Origin: Ruminococcus bovis
GTDB lineage: Bacteria; Bacillota; Clostridia; Oscillospirales; Acutalibacteraceae
Direction: 5' to 3'
DNA length: 64,000 nt
Assembly: GCF_005601135.1 (NCBI RefSeq)
Contig: NZ_CP039381.1
Coordinates: forward strand, 186,001 to 250,000
The position numbers were made by a program, and so were the translations under genes. The notes under the pieces are model-generated. The model ran no database searches and was not told the DNA's origin. It saw only the letters and a program-made list of their open reading frames with translations. Below, piece after piece: positions 15,542 through 23,877 of this stretch (position 1 is its first letter; each line of letters begins with the position of its first letter).

Positions 15542-16624
15542 TTACAGAAAATTATATAACAAGCCAATTATAATAATAACTGCTGCTATAGAACCTGCAA
15601 TAATGGCAAAATATCTCCAAAATGCACCCCAGTCAACAGGTAGGTCACCAACCATTTTACCGGTTTGACCATTCATTGCAAATAGGAAATTTTGACCATT
15701 CCAAGAGGTATTAAGTATCCAAACAGGATATAGTGCATATTTAGAAGTACCGTTTTGGAACTGCACACTTGAATTTTGAGTTGTTAGAGAAGAATACTCA
15801 CTTGCAGTTTGTCTAAACAACTGTTCGGTAGTGTTCTTAATTCTCTGATTAGCTCTGTTGATACTGTTTTCTTTGGTAACATCATACTTATCAGCAAGAT
15901 AACCTGCTAAATAAGCAGTTTGGAAATCTACTGCTTCATCAAAGTTGAAAGGTTCGATACTTTCCATAAGGTCATCAGGCATTTGACTTGAACCATCTAC
16001 CGGTACATTAGTAAAGCCAACATTACCACCTCTACCAACTAGGTAATATTTGGTTTCTGTATAGTCGTATCTACTGTCACTCCAATGTCTTACCTTAGTA
16101 CCTTTGTACTGAATATGAGCCTCAGTATCAGCATCGAATAACCAAAATGGCACATACATACCACGAATTTGGTCAATGTGATTTTTGTCTTTAAAGATTT
16201 TTGGAACAAGTTTCTTATTAACATGATTAGAAAGTGCCTTGATAGCATCTTCCTTAGATAGTCTAAATGGGATAACATAATCAGGCTTTAAGTCACCGGA
16301 AAATCTACCCTTTAACACAACAGGGTTGCCACAATATGGACAACTTGTTGCACCGGTATTTTCATCGGCAACAATTTCACCACCACAAGAATTACATACA
16401 TAAACTGACATACCTTCTGTTTCTTCATCAGTAAATGTTTGTTCGTTGGAATTATCCCAATTCATATTGTCCTGTGCATTTTTCTTAAGATCCTCATCAT
16501 ATGACTTTAGAGTTTCCATATCAAACTCTGTGTCACAATAAGGGCATTTCATTCTTTGCAATTTACTGTCAAAGTTAATTGCACCACCACAACAGGGACA
16601 TTTATACTCAAGCATATCTGCCAT
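15542..16624 (-). CDS. TFIIB-type zinc-ribbon membrane protein (YdjG-like)
   Basis: A 360-residue protein. Two zinc ribbons open it: CPCC...CPYC (about 9-29) and CNSCGG...CPYCGN (about 77-98). A central soluble domain contains PDYVIPFRLSKEDAIKAL and GMYVPFWLFDADTEAHIQY. The C-terminus is a hydrophobic helix (RYFAIIAGSIAAVIIIIGLLYNFL). The pattern matches the TFIIB-type zinc-ribbon proteins related to Bacillus YdjG. The gap to the preceding SPFH gene is 31 bases and to the TPM gene 12 bases, so the three are cotranscribed. Biochemical activity is unknown; an adaptor that recruits the SPFH protein to the membrane is inferred from the Bacillus system. Confidence 0.8.
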   Translation of the reverse strand: MADMLEYKCPCCGGAINFDSKLQRMKCPYCDTEFDMETLKSYDEDLKKNAQDNMNWDNSNEQTFTDEETEGMSVYVCNSCGGEIVADENTGATSCPYCGNPVVLKGRFSGDLKPDYVIPFRLSKEDAIKALSNHVNKKLVPKIFKDKNHIDQIRGMYVPFWLFDADTEAHIQYKGTKVRHWSDSRYDYTETKYYLVGRGGNVGFTNVPVDGSSQMPDDLMESIEPFNFDEAVDFQTAYLAGYLADKYDVTKENSINRANQRIKNTTEQLFRQTASEYSSLTTQNSSVQFQNGTSKYALYPVWILNTSWNGQNFLFAMNGQTGKMVGDLPVDWGAFWRYFAIIAGSIAAVIIIIGLLYNFL

Positions 16625-16655
16625 ATATTCTATTCTCCTATATTACCTAATTAAA

Positions 16656-18032
16656 TTACTTTACAATATCGTTGTCATCAAAAATATCCCCACATTCAGG
16701 GCAGAACTTTGGATGTGATGTTGGATCTTCAGGTGTCCAACCACACTTATCACAACGGAAAGTTTTCTTTTCTTCAGGTTTCTTAGAACCACATTCAGTA
16801 CAGAATTTACCGAAATTCTTTGCACCACAAGAGCAAATCCAAGAACCATCATTTTCAGGTTTCTTATTACCACAATTTGTACAGAATTTGCTTGTATTTG
16901 TAGCACCACAAGAACATACCCAACTGTCTTCACCGGCACTTTGTTGTGGTGCAGTAGTTGGTTGTGGTTGCTGAGGCTGTTGCATTTGTGCTTGTTGTTG
17001 AGCATACTGCTGAGCCTGTTGTTGCTGACCCATTTGGAACAAACCGTTTACATTACCGGCATTACCTGCCTGTTGAGCCATACCCATACCCAAAAAGCCT
17101 GTAAATGCACCGGCTTCATTTTCTGCTGCTGCTTTCATAGCATCTGCTTGAGCACCAACCAGTGTTGCTGCTGCCATTGAAGGGTCACGCATAACTGCAG
17201 TACGCTGAGCCTGTTTAATCATTTCAGCATCTTCAGGTGGAAGTGTAATAGGATTCATAGCAATTGAAATTACCTGAATACCTCTTAACTGTGCCCACTT
17301 TGCAGTTAGGGCAGTATTCATTGCTTCTGAAAGTTCTTCAGCATGAGCCGGTAGTGCTGATGGACGAACCTGCATATCGGAAATCTTTGCAAATGCCGGT
17401 TGTAAAGCTGAGATAAACTCAGTTTTTAGCTGAGAGTCAATCTCACCACGGGTATAGTCACCCTGAACATTACCACAAACATTTGTATAGAATAGAATTG
17501 GGTTTACAATCTTGTATGAGTAAACACCACTACATCTAACTGATACATCAACATCAAGACCAATATTTTTATCAACTACTCTAAATGGAATTGGGTTTGG
17601 TGTACCAAACTTATTTTCAAGAATTTCCTTAGTGTTGATATAGTAAATTCTCTGATCAGAAGGCTTATCGCCACCAAAAGTAAAACGCTTACCAATATCT
17701 CTAAAAGTATCTAAGATACCTGCACCTAAACCACCTGTAAAGACACTAGGAGCAGTCATACTATCAAAAATATATTCACCCGGTTCTGCACAAATATCTA
17801 CTACCTTACCCTGTTCAACAATTAACATACACTGACCGTCAGCAACTGCTAACACTGAACCGTTAGTAATAACATTGTCAGTACCCTTTGTATTTGATGA
17901 ACGCTTACCTGTACGGTGAACACCCTTTGTTACCAGAACATCTTTTGGCATTGATTCGCAGTAGAAAAACTCTTTCCACTGGTCAGCCATAACACCATTT
18001 GCTGAACCGGCAATAGCTTTTATAAGACCCAT
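16656..18032 (-). CDS. SPFH-domain protein with C-terminal zinc ribbons (YdjI-like)
   Basis: A 458-residue protein of the SPFH / 'virion core protein' family related to Bacillus YdjI. The SPFH domain spans about 1-285 (MGLIKAIAGSANGVMADQW at the start). A Gln-rich, low-complexity segment follows near 335-365. Three zinc ribbons end the protein: WVCSCGATN...CTNCG, WICSCGAKN...CTECG and FRCDKCGW...CPECG. SPFH proteins form oligomeric membrane scaffolds. As first gene of the operon it reverses the Bacillus order, and no pspA gene is present beside it. The three ribbons suggest a protein- or nucleic-acid-contacting tail, which is inference. Confidence 0.85.
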   Translation of the reverse strand: MGLIKAIAGSANGVMADQWKEFFYCESMPKDVLVTKGVHRTGKRSSNTKGTDNVITNGSVLAVADGQCMLIVEQGKVVDICAEPGEYIFDSMTAPSVFTGGLGAGILDTFRDIGKRFTFGGDKPSDQRIYYINTKEILENKFGTPNPIPFRVVDKNIGLDVDVSVRCSGVYSYKIVNPILFYTNVCGNVQGDYTRGEIDSQLKTEFISALQPAFAKISDMQVRPSALPAHAEELSEAMNTALTAKWAQLRGIQVISIAMNPITLPPEDAEMIKQAQRTAVMRDPSMAAATLVGAQADAMKAAAENEAGAFTGFLGMGMAQQAGNAGNVNGLFQMGQQQQAQQYAQQQAQMQQPQQPQPTTAPQQSAGEDSWVCSCGATNTSKFCTNCGNKKPENDGSWICSCGAKNFGKFCTECGSKKPEEKKTFRCDKCGWTPEDPTSHPKFCPECGDIFDDNDIVK

Positions 18033-18247
18033 AATTAATCTCCTTTTAATTTTAAAATAATATATTACATAAATGTTTACAACTTACATAAGTATTATAC
18101 AGTATATTCTACAAAAAATAAATACTTTTCTACAAAATAATACATATTTTTTAGAATTTATCAATTTTCAAATTCACAATACCAATATATTAATCATATT
18201 ATATAAATGAGGTTTAAAGAACTTACTTTAGAAAAAGGAGAATTACA

Positions 18248-18448
18248 TTGGTAGAAGAAATTTTTAAGAGTTATGGTATATCACCAATACCTTCTGATTA
18301 TACAGAAGCTATGGCTTATGTGCCATATCAATGCAATAACCCAAAATTTTATTCAGTAGCACATGGTTTTGAGGCAGGGACAATGTTCCCTACCCTACAC
18401 AAACCATTTTTCGGTTCTAAATGTACAGGTGGCAAAAATGATGACTGA
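18248..18448 (+). CDS. cotJA: Spore coat protein CotJA
   Basis: A 66-residue coat-associated protein. It begins at a TTG codon chosen because AAGGAG (18235-18240) lies 7 bases upstream and no ATG fits. The sequence SPIPSDYTEAMAYVPYQ followed by FEAGTMFPTLHKPFFG is the conserved CotJA core. CotJA is made in the mother cell and is needed with CotJC for assembly of the cotJ products onto the spore. Its 3' end overlaps the cotJB start by about 11 bases. Confidence 0.93.
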   Translation: MVEEIFKSYGISPIPSDYTEAMAYVPYQCNNPKFYSVAHGFEAGTMFPTLHKPFFGSKCTGGKNDD

Positions 18449-18683
18449 AAGAGATATTCTGCTTAAGAAACTAAGTTCGGTAGCATTTGCAATGTTTGAA
18501 ATCAGACTTTTTCTAGACACTCACCCTGACTCAACAGATGCTATGGCTAAATTTGATGACTTAAATGATAAATATGTAAAACTGAAAGAAAAATTCGAAG
18601 ATGAATACGGTCCACTACTGAGTAAAGATGCTGATAGTCCCGTTCAATGGATAAAAGGACCTTGGCCTTGGGAGGTGCAGTAA
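18438..18683 (+). CDS. cotJB: Spore coat protein CotJB
   Basis: An 81-residue coat protein (MMTERDILLKKLSSVAFAMF). The motif FLDTHPDSTDAM and the C-terminal WIKGPWPWEVQ are typical of CotJB. AGGTGG inside the end of cotJA serves as ribosome-binding site; ATG 18438 or 18441 is possible. A longer in-frame reading from 18363 is discarded because it lies inside cotJA and has no ribosome site. It ends directly before cotJC. Confidence 0.93.
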   Translation: MMTERDILLKKLSSVAFAMFEIRLFLDTHPDSTDAMAKFDDLNDKYVKLKEKFEDEYGPLLSKDADSPVQWIKGPWPWEVQ

Positions 18684-19304
18684 ATGTTCGTGTATGAAAA
18701 AAGACTCCAGTACCCTATTAGAATAAAACAAACTAACCCAAAACTTGCCAAAATTATTATTACACAATATGGTGGACCTGATGGAGAGCTTGGTGCATCA
18801 CTTAGATATTTAAGTCAGAGGTACACAATGCCATTTCCGGAACTTCAGGCAACACTTACCGACATAGGTACAGAAGAACTTGGCCACCTTGAAATGATAG
18901 GCACTATTGTTTATCAACTAACTAAAGACTTAACAGAAGACCAATTAAAAGATGCAGGGTTTGATGCTTATTTTGTTGACCATACCACCGGTGTTTATCC
19001 TTGTGATGCAAGTGGTACACCATTCTCAGCCGGTTCTATGCAAGTAAAAGGTGACGCAATAACCGACTTACACGAAGATATGGCAGCAGAACAAAAAGCT
19101 AGGTCAACATATGACAACATACTGAGATTTTGTGATGACCCGGATGTTATTGACCCGATTAGGTTCTTACGAGCAAGAGAGGTTGTACATTATCAACGAT
19201 TTGGTGAAAACCTACGAATACTGACTGACCGACTTGACAGCAAGAATTTTTATGCCTTTAATCCTGAATTTGACAAAAACTGCTTAAAGAAAAACAGAAA
19301 ATGA
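18684..19304 (+). CDS. cotJC: Spore coat manganese catalase CotJC
   Basis: A 206-residue manganese-catalase-family protein, the last gene of cotJABC, starting immediately after the cotJB stop with GGAGGTG upstream. Metal-ligand helices are visible as GELGASLRYLSQRY, IGTEELGHLEMIG, HEDMAAEQKARSTYDN and REVVHYQRFGENL; the Glu/His residues in them form the di-manganese site. It is deposited in the spore coat, probably protecting against peroxide. Its presence supports a spore-forming host. Confidence 0.95.
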   Translation: MFVYEKRLQYPIRIKQTNPKLAKIIITQYGGPDGELGASLRYLSQRYTMPFPELQATLTDIGTEELGHLEMIGTIVYQLTKDLTEDQLKDAGFDAYFVDHTTGVYPCDASGTPFSAGSMQVKGDAITDLHEDMAAEQKARSTYDNILRFCDDPDVIDPIRFLRAREVVHYQRFGENLRILTDRLDSKNFYAFNPEFDKNCLKKNRK

Positions 19305-19318
19305 TTATATATAGAAAT

Positions 19319-19347
19319 AACCCCTCACGATTGTGAGGGGTTTTGTA
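19319..19347 (+). terminator. Terminator of cotJABC
   Basis: AACCCCTCAC (19319-19328) pairs perfectly with GTGAGGGGTT (19333-19342), then TTTGTATTT. Confidence 0.92.
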
Positions 19348-19710
19348 TTTCATAATCAATTGAAATTTACAAATCTAATAGAAACTTTTTACTGAGATTG
19401 TTCTTCTTTTAGATTTTTATTTATTGGTTTACGGAAACCAATATTTTTGCAAAATTTAAAATATATTTTCTATCACTAATATAATTTTAATAAGATTAAC
19501 ACAGGCATCCGAAAAAATTATCTGAAAATCAATCTACAATTACATATTCTAGGGACAATACATTTAAACTTGCATCATATTCAAGTACAACACTAAAGCG
19601 AACTGACAACAATGTTATTCTATTAAAGACACACAAAACAGAACTTATTATCAGTTTCACTTTAGTTTGCACATTAATTTTAATTCACTATGTTAATTAA
19701 CTATTGTTAA
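19348..19710. other. Non-coding spacer between cotJC and adhE
   Basis: No gene is supported in this 363-base stretch between converging operons. One further hairpin stands out at 19422-19443: TATTGGTTT pairs with AAACCAATA around ACGG and is followed by ATTTTTG-like sequence, a terminator-like shape on the plus strand. The segment beside adhE is AT-rich with TTAATT repeats. A small RNA ending at 19443 cannot be excluded, but no promoter convinces. Confidence 0.5.
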
Positions 19711-22308
19711 TTATTCACCATAGTAAGCCTTTAGATACATTTCCTTAATTTCTGAGATTAATGGGTATCTTGGGTTAGCACCTGTACACTGGTCATCAAA
19801 TGCGTCTTCGCACATACTGTCTAGTGTTTCTAGGAATTTATCTTCTTCAATGCCGTAATCCTTGATTGTCTTCTTAATGCCAACTCTTTCCTTTAGCTCG
19901 TCAATCATCTTGATTAGGTTTTCTACCTTTTCTTCATCTGTCTTACCCTTTACGCCTAGGTATTCACCGAATTCAGCATATCTTCTCATTGTGTGTGGGT
20001 AAGCATACTGGCTGAATGTACCCATCTTTCTTGGGCATTCTGCAGCATTGAATCTGATTACTAGGTCGATTAGTAGAGCATTTGCAATACCGTGTGGTAG
20101 GTGATGGTAAGCACCTAGCTTATGAGCCATTGAGTGACATACACCTAGGAATGCATTTGCGAATGCCATACCTGCCATTGTAGCTGCGTTAGCCATCTTT
20201 TCTCTTGCTACCGGTTCGTTAGGACCGTTATCGTAACATGTTGGTAGGTATTCAAAGATTGTCTTAGCAGCCTTTAGAGCTAGACCGTCTGAATAATCTG
20301 TTGCCATAATTGATGCATAAGCTTCTAGAGCATGTGTTAGTGCGTCAACACCTGATGCAGCTGTTAGACCCTTAGGAGCTGTCATATGCATATCTGTATC
20401 AACAATAGCCATCTTTGGTAGTAGCTGATAGTCAGCTAGAGGGTACTTAATACCACTCTTTTCGTCTGTGATAACTGCGAATGGAGTTACTTCTGAACCT
20501 GTACCTGCTGATGTTGGAACTGCGATGAAGTAAGCCTTCTTACCCATTTCAGGGAATGTGTAAACTCTCTTACGGATGTCGATATATCTCATAGCCATAT
20601 CCATAAAGTCTACTTCAGGATGTTCATACATTACCCACATAATCTTACCGGCATCCATTGCTGAACCACCACCGATTGCGATAATGCAATCAGGTTCGAA
20701 TGCTGTCATCTGCTTTGCACCTTCCTTAGCACAAGCAAGTGTTGGGTCTGGAGCAACATCAAAGAATGTTGTATGAACAATGCCCATTTCGTCTAGCTTA
20801 TCTGTTACAATCTTTGTGTAACCATTCTTGTATAGGAACTGGTCTGTTACGATAAATACTCTCTTCTTACCCATAACATCTTTTAGTTCCTGTAGTGCTA
20901 CTGGTAGGCAGCCCTTCTTCATATATACCTTTTCAGGTGCTCTGAACCAAAGCATATTTTCCCTTCTCTCTGCTACTGTCTTAATATTAATTAAGTGCTT
21001 TACGCCAACATTTTCTGATACTGAGTTGCCACCCCATGAGCCACAACCTAGTGTTAGTGAAGGCTTTAGCTGGAAGTTATATAGGTCACCGATACCACCG
21101 TGTGATGATGGTGTATTTACAAGGATTCTACATGTCTTCATTCTGTTTGCGAATGTATCAATCTTATCCTTTTCTGTTACTGCGTTACAGTATAGAGAAG
21201 ATGTATGACCGTAACCACCATCAGCGATTAGGTGTTCTGCCTTATTTAGAGCATCTTCAAAATCTTCTGCCTTATAGAAAGCTAGAACCGGAGAAAGCTT
21301 TTCGTGAGCGAATTCTTCTGCAATGTCAACGCTTTCAACTTCACCGATGATAACCTTTGTATCAACAGGAACATCAACACCTGCTAAAGCTGCGATTGTG
21401 TGAGCTGACTGACCAACAATCTTAGCATTTAGAGCACCGTTGATGATGATTGTCTTTCTTACCTTTTCTGTTTCTTCAGGGTTTAGGAAGTAACAACCTC
21501 TGTACTGGAATTCCTTCTTAACCTTTTCGTAAATATCCTTAACAACGATTACTGACTGTTCTGATGCACAAATCATACCGTTATCAAATGTCTTTGAGTG
21601 GATGATTGAAGATACAGCTAGTAGGATGTCTGCTGAGCTATCAATGATAGCTGGAGTATTACCTGCACCAACACCTAGAGCAGGCTTACCACTTGAATAA
21701 GCAGCCTTAACCATACCTGGACCACCTGTTGCTAGGATAATGTCTGATTCTTTCATTAGTAGGTTTGTCATATCAAGAGAAGGAATATCAATCCAACCGA
21801 TGATGTTTTCTGGAGCACCTGCCTTAACAGCTGCATCTAGAACAACCTTTGCTGCTGCGATTGTGCTTTTCTTTGCTCTTGGGTGAGGGGAAATGATGAT
21901 ACCATTTCTTGTCTTTAGAGAGATAAGTGTCTTAAAGATTGCTGTTGATGTTGGGTTTGTTGTTGGGATAACTGCACCTACAACACCGATTGGTTCTGCA
22001 ACCTTGATTGTACCGAAACTTTCGTCTCTTTCGATAATGTCACAAGTCTTTGTGTTCTTGTATGCGTTGTAAATATATTCTGCTGCGTAGTTGTTCTTGA
22101 TTACCTTATCTTCTACTACGCCCATACCTGTTTCTTCTACTGCCAGTTTAGCCAGAGGAATTCTTGCCTGGTTTGCTGCAATTGCTGCTGCCTTGAAGAT
22201 CTTGTCAACCTGTTCCTGTGTGTATGTTGAGAATTTCTTCTGTGCTTCTCTAACCTGTGCTAGTTTTGCTTCTAGTGCTTCTACTGAATCTACAATATTG
22301 TTAGCCAT
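19711..22308 (-). CDS. adhE: Bifunctional aldehyde-alcohol dehydrogenase
   Basis: An 865-residue AdhE. The N-terminal CoA-acylating aldehyde dehydrogenase (about 1-440) has the catalytic Cys in FDNGMICASEQS and the nucleotide-binding GVVGAVIPTTNPTSTA. The C-terminal Fe-alcohol dehydrogenase (about 455-865) has GGGSAMDAGK, MDALTHALEAY equivalent (VDALTHALEAYAS) and HSMAHKLGAYHHLPHG, carrying the Fe ligands. It converts acetyl-CoA to ethanol in two NADH-consuming steps and usually forms spirosome filaments. Codon use is more uniform than in neighbours, as expected of a highly expressed gene. A Rex-type operator lies just before the gene, so expression should rise at high NADH/NAD ratio. Confidence 0.98.
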   Translation of the reverse strand: MANNIVDSVEALEAKLAQVREAQKKFSTYTQEQVDKIFKAAAIAANQARIPLAKLAVEETGMGVVEDKVIKNNYAAEYIYNAYKNTKTCDIIERDESFGTIKVAEPIGVVGAVIPTTNPTSTAIFKTLISLKTRNGIIISPHPRAKKSTIAAAKVVLDAAVKAGAPENIIGWIDIPSLDMTNLLMKESDIILATGGPGMVKAAYSSGKPALGVGAGNTPAIIDSSADILLAVSSIIHSKTFDNGMICASEQSVIVVKDIYEKVKKEFQYRGCYFLNPEETEKVRKTIIINGALNAKIVGQSAHTIAALAGVDVPVDTKVIIGEVESVDIAEEFAHEKLSPVLAFYKAEDFEDALNKAEHLIADGGYGHTSSLYCNAVTEKDKIDTFANRMKTCRILVNTPSSHGGIGDLYNFQLKPSLTLGCGSWGGNSVSENVGVKHLINIKTVAERRENMLWFRAPEKVYMKKGCLPVALQELKDVMGKKRVFIVTDQFLYKNGYTKIVTDKLDEMGIVHTTFFDVAPDPTLACAKEGAKQMTAFEPDCIIAIGGGSAMDAGKIMWVMYEHPEVDFMDMAMRYIDIRKRVYTFPEMGKKAYFIAVPTSAGTGSEVTPFAVITDEKSGIKYPLADYQLLPKMAIVDTDMHMTAPKGLTAASGVDALTHALEAYASIMATDYSDGLALKAAKTIFEYLPTCYDNGPNEPVAREKMANAATMAGMAFANAFLGVCHSMAHKLGAYHHLPHGIANALLIDLVIRFNAAECPRKMGTFSQYAYPHTMRRYAEFGEYLGVKGKTDEEKVENLIKMIDELKERVGIKKTIKDYGIEEDKFLETLDSMCEDAFDDQCTGANPRYPLISEIKEMYLKAYYGE

Positions 22309-22332
22309 AGATTATAACTCCTTTTTTAAGTT

Positions 22333-22350
22333 CTGTTAAAATTTTAACAA
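22333..22350 (-). promoter_or_regulatory. Rex redox-repressor operator upstream of adhE
   Basis: CTGTTAAAATTTTAACAA matches the Rex consensus TTGTTAANNNNTTAACAA at all but the first fixed position. It lies 25 bases before the adhE start. On the minus strand, a candidate promoter TTGTGT (22400-22395), 18-base spacer, TATAGT (22376-22371) places the operator just after the transcription start. Rex releases DNA when NADH is high. Confidence 0.82.
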
Positions 22351-22739
22351 ATATTTTGTCGGTTGTAAATACTATATTTTATTTTCCCTATTTTACACAA
22401 TAGAAATTGTTTTTAAAAGTCTAAAGTTAGATATTATGCTCCCTATTTTTCCTATTATTTTACATACTGTTTCTTTTAATTTTACATAAGAGAATTATGG
22501 GGATTTTTGCAGTTTATTTTGTAAAGTATTATATCTATATAAACGACAATTACAACACATATTAAAATAATTATTTTACAAATTTATAAACAAAACAAAA
22601 TCTCATAGATATCACACTTTTTAACGGGCGAACACTGTTCGCCCCTACGACTGTAAGCCATAAAATGATATAGAATTTTGTAATCAATATATTTCTGCAA
22701 AAGAAAAATAAGCCCTATGAAAGGCTTATTTTAATTCTT
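22351..22739. other. adhE-mntP spacer with one hairpin repeat copy
   Basis: Between the adhE promoter and mntP there is no gene. The only distinct item is a copy of the intergenic hairpin repeat: GGGCGAACACTGTTCGCCC at 22626-22644, flanked by AAC and CCTACG. The sequence on its right (CTGTAAGCC) recurs in inverted orientation beside the copy at 50771. Confidence 0.7.
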
Positions 22740-23330
22740 TTAAATAATATTAAAATGTTCTAGTAAAATCTTGATACCAAGACAAATAAGGATAATACCA
22801 CCGGCGAGTTCTGCTTTGTTCTTATACTTTAGACCGAAGATATTGCCAATTTTCACACCAATACATGAAATTATAAATGTTGTAATACCGATAATAATTG
22901 ATGCTAAGGTTGTATTTAAAAAGTCACCAATCATTGAAGAAATGTTAACATCAACGCAAGCAAAGGTAACACCTACTGCTAAAGCATCAATGCTGGTAGC
23001 AATAGCCATTGTAAACATAATCTTTACACCTAAGCTATCGTTAGCCTTTTCTTCTTCCTTAGAAAGTGACTCCTTAATCATATTACCACCGATTAAAGAA
23101 AGCAAAACAAACGCTATCCAAGGTGTGATACTTGTAATGTAGCCTGTAAAACCGGCACCTAAAAGGTAACCAATCATAGGCATCAAAAACTGAAAGCCCC
23201 CAAACCACAGACCACATACTGCCATTGTCTTAAAATTAATCTTAGGGATTGCCAAGCCCTTACATACAGAAACTGCAAATGCGTCCATTGAAAGCCCTAC
23301 TGCCAATAAGATAACTTCAACTAAACTCAT
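22740..23330 (-). CDS. mntP: Manganese efflux pump MntP
   Basis: A 196-residue membrane protein with six predicted transmembrane helices. It opens with MSLVEVILLAVGLSMDAFAVSVCKGL and has the repeated second half ATSIDALAVGVTFA. The two acidic GLSMDAFAVS / ATSIDALAVG motifs in helices 1 and 4 are the conserved metal-site residues of the MntP (YebN) family, which exports Mn2+. Only 40-odd bases separate it from upstream sequence, leaving no space for the manganese riboswitch (yybP-ykoY) that controls many mntP genes. It is transcribed alone or as a read-through product. Confidence 0.93.
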   Translation of the reverse strand: MSLVEVILLAVGLSMDAFAVSVCKGLAIPKINFKTMAVCGLWFGGFQFLMPMIGYLLGAGFTGYITSITPWIAFVLLSLIGGNMIKESLSKEEEKANDSLGVKIMFTMAIATSIDALAVGVTFACVDVNISSMIGDFLNTTLASIIIGITTFIISCIGVKIGNIFGLKYKNKAELAGGIILICLGIKILLEHFNII

Positions 23331-23372
23331 AATAATTCTCTTTTCTTTGAACTCTGCTCTCTATAATACAAT

Positions 23373-23420
23373 AAAGGAAGATATTTGTAAACGCTTTAGT
23401 AAATATCTTCCTTTTATATA
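23373..23420 (-). terminator. Hairpin after the thioesterase operon
   Basis: AAAGGAAGATATTT (23373-23386) pairs perfectly with AAATATCTTCCTTT (23401-23414) around a 14-base loop. T-rich sequence follows in both directions but without a pure T-run, so efficiency is uncertain. Confidence 0.6.
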
Positions 23421-23453
23421 TTCATATGAAATTTTATTTAAAGAAATGAATTA

Positions 23454-23873
23454 TTATTCTTCAACTGCACTCATAAATTTGTTATAAATTTCCGGGTTAA
23501 TTCTCTTAATAGAAATCGGTTTATGATTTTCGTTTACAAAACAGTGGGTTGAGTGACCTGTACAAGCCAATGAATTGTCTGAAGTAAAACGAATTTCATA
23601 ATCAAACTTCTGCTTTACACCATTAAAATAAGTCATCTTAATATAAACTGCAAATTCATCTGAACAACCCAGTGACTTATGGTACTTAGCATAAACATCA
23701 ACAACAGGAATAATCATATTTTGTCGTTCCATTTCAATTAAATCACAACCGAGTTGCTCCATTGCATATATTCTGGCTTCTTCAAAATAGCGAATATAAT
23801 TAGAATGATGGACAATAGACATTCTGTCAGTTTCATAATAATTAACTTTGCGAATATATGGTTTAAATTTCAC
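23454..23873 (-). CDS. Acyl-CoA thioesterase, YbgC/FadM type (4HBT hotdog fold)
   Basis: A 139-residue hotdog-fold thioesterase. The segment VNYYETDRMSIVHHSNYIRYFEEARIYAMEQ matches the 4-hydroxybenzoyl-CoA thioesterase pattern, with the catalytic Asp in YETD and the downstream HSNYIRYFEEAR helix. It would hydrolyse an acyl-CoA or acyl-ACP thioester. It is the last gene of a minus-strand operon behind an acyl-CoA ligase (4-base gap) and a ketoacyl synthase, implying release of an acyl product made by that operon. The substrate is unknown. Confidence 0.88.
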   Translation of the reverse strand: MKFKPYIRKVNYYETDRMSIVHHSNYIRYFEEARIYAMEQLGCDLIEMERQNMIIPVVDVYAKYHKSLGCSDEFAVYIKMTYFNGVKQKFDYEIRFTSDNSLACTGHSTHCFVNENHKPISIKRINPEIYNKFMSAVEE

Positions 23874-23877
23874 AAAA

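Noticed and set aside
18363-18437. Longer start for cotJB
   Set aside because: It lies entirely within cotJA and lacks a ribosome site; the start at 18438/18441 has AGGTGG upstream and gives the normal family length.
23331-23453. Possible manganese riboswitch (yybP-ykoY) in front of mntP
   Set aside because: Only a short spacer is available, and it holds the hairpin of the preceding operon; the conserved riboswitch core is absent.
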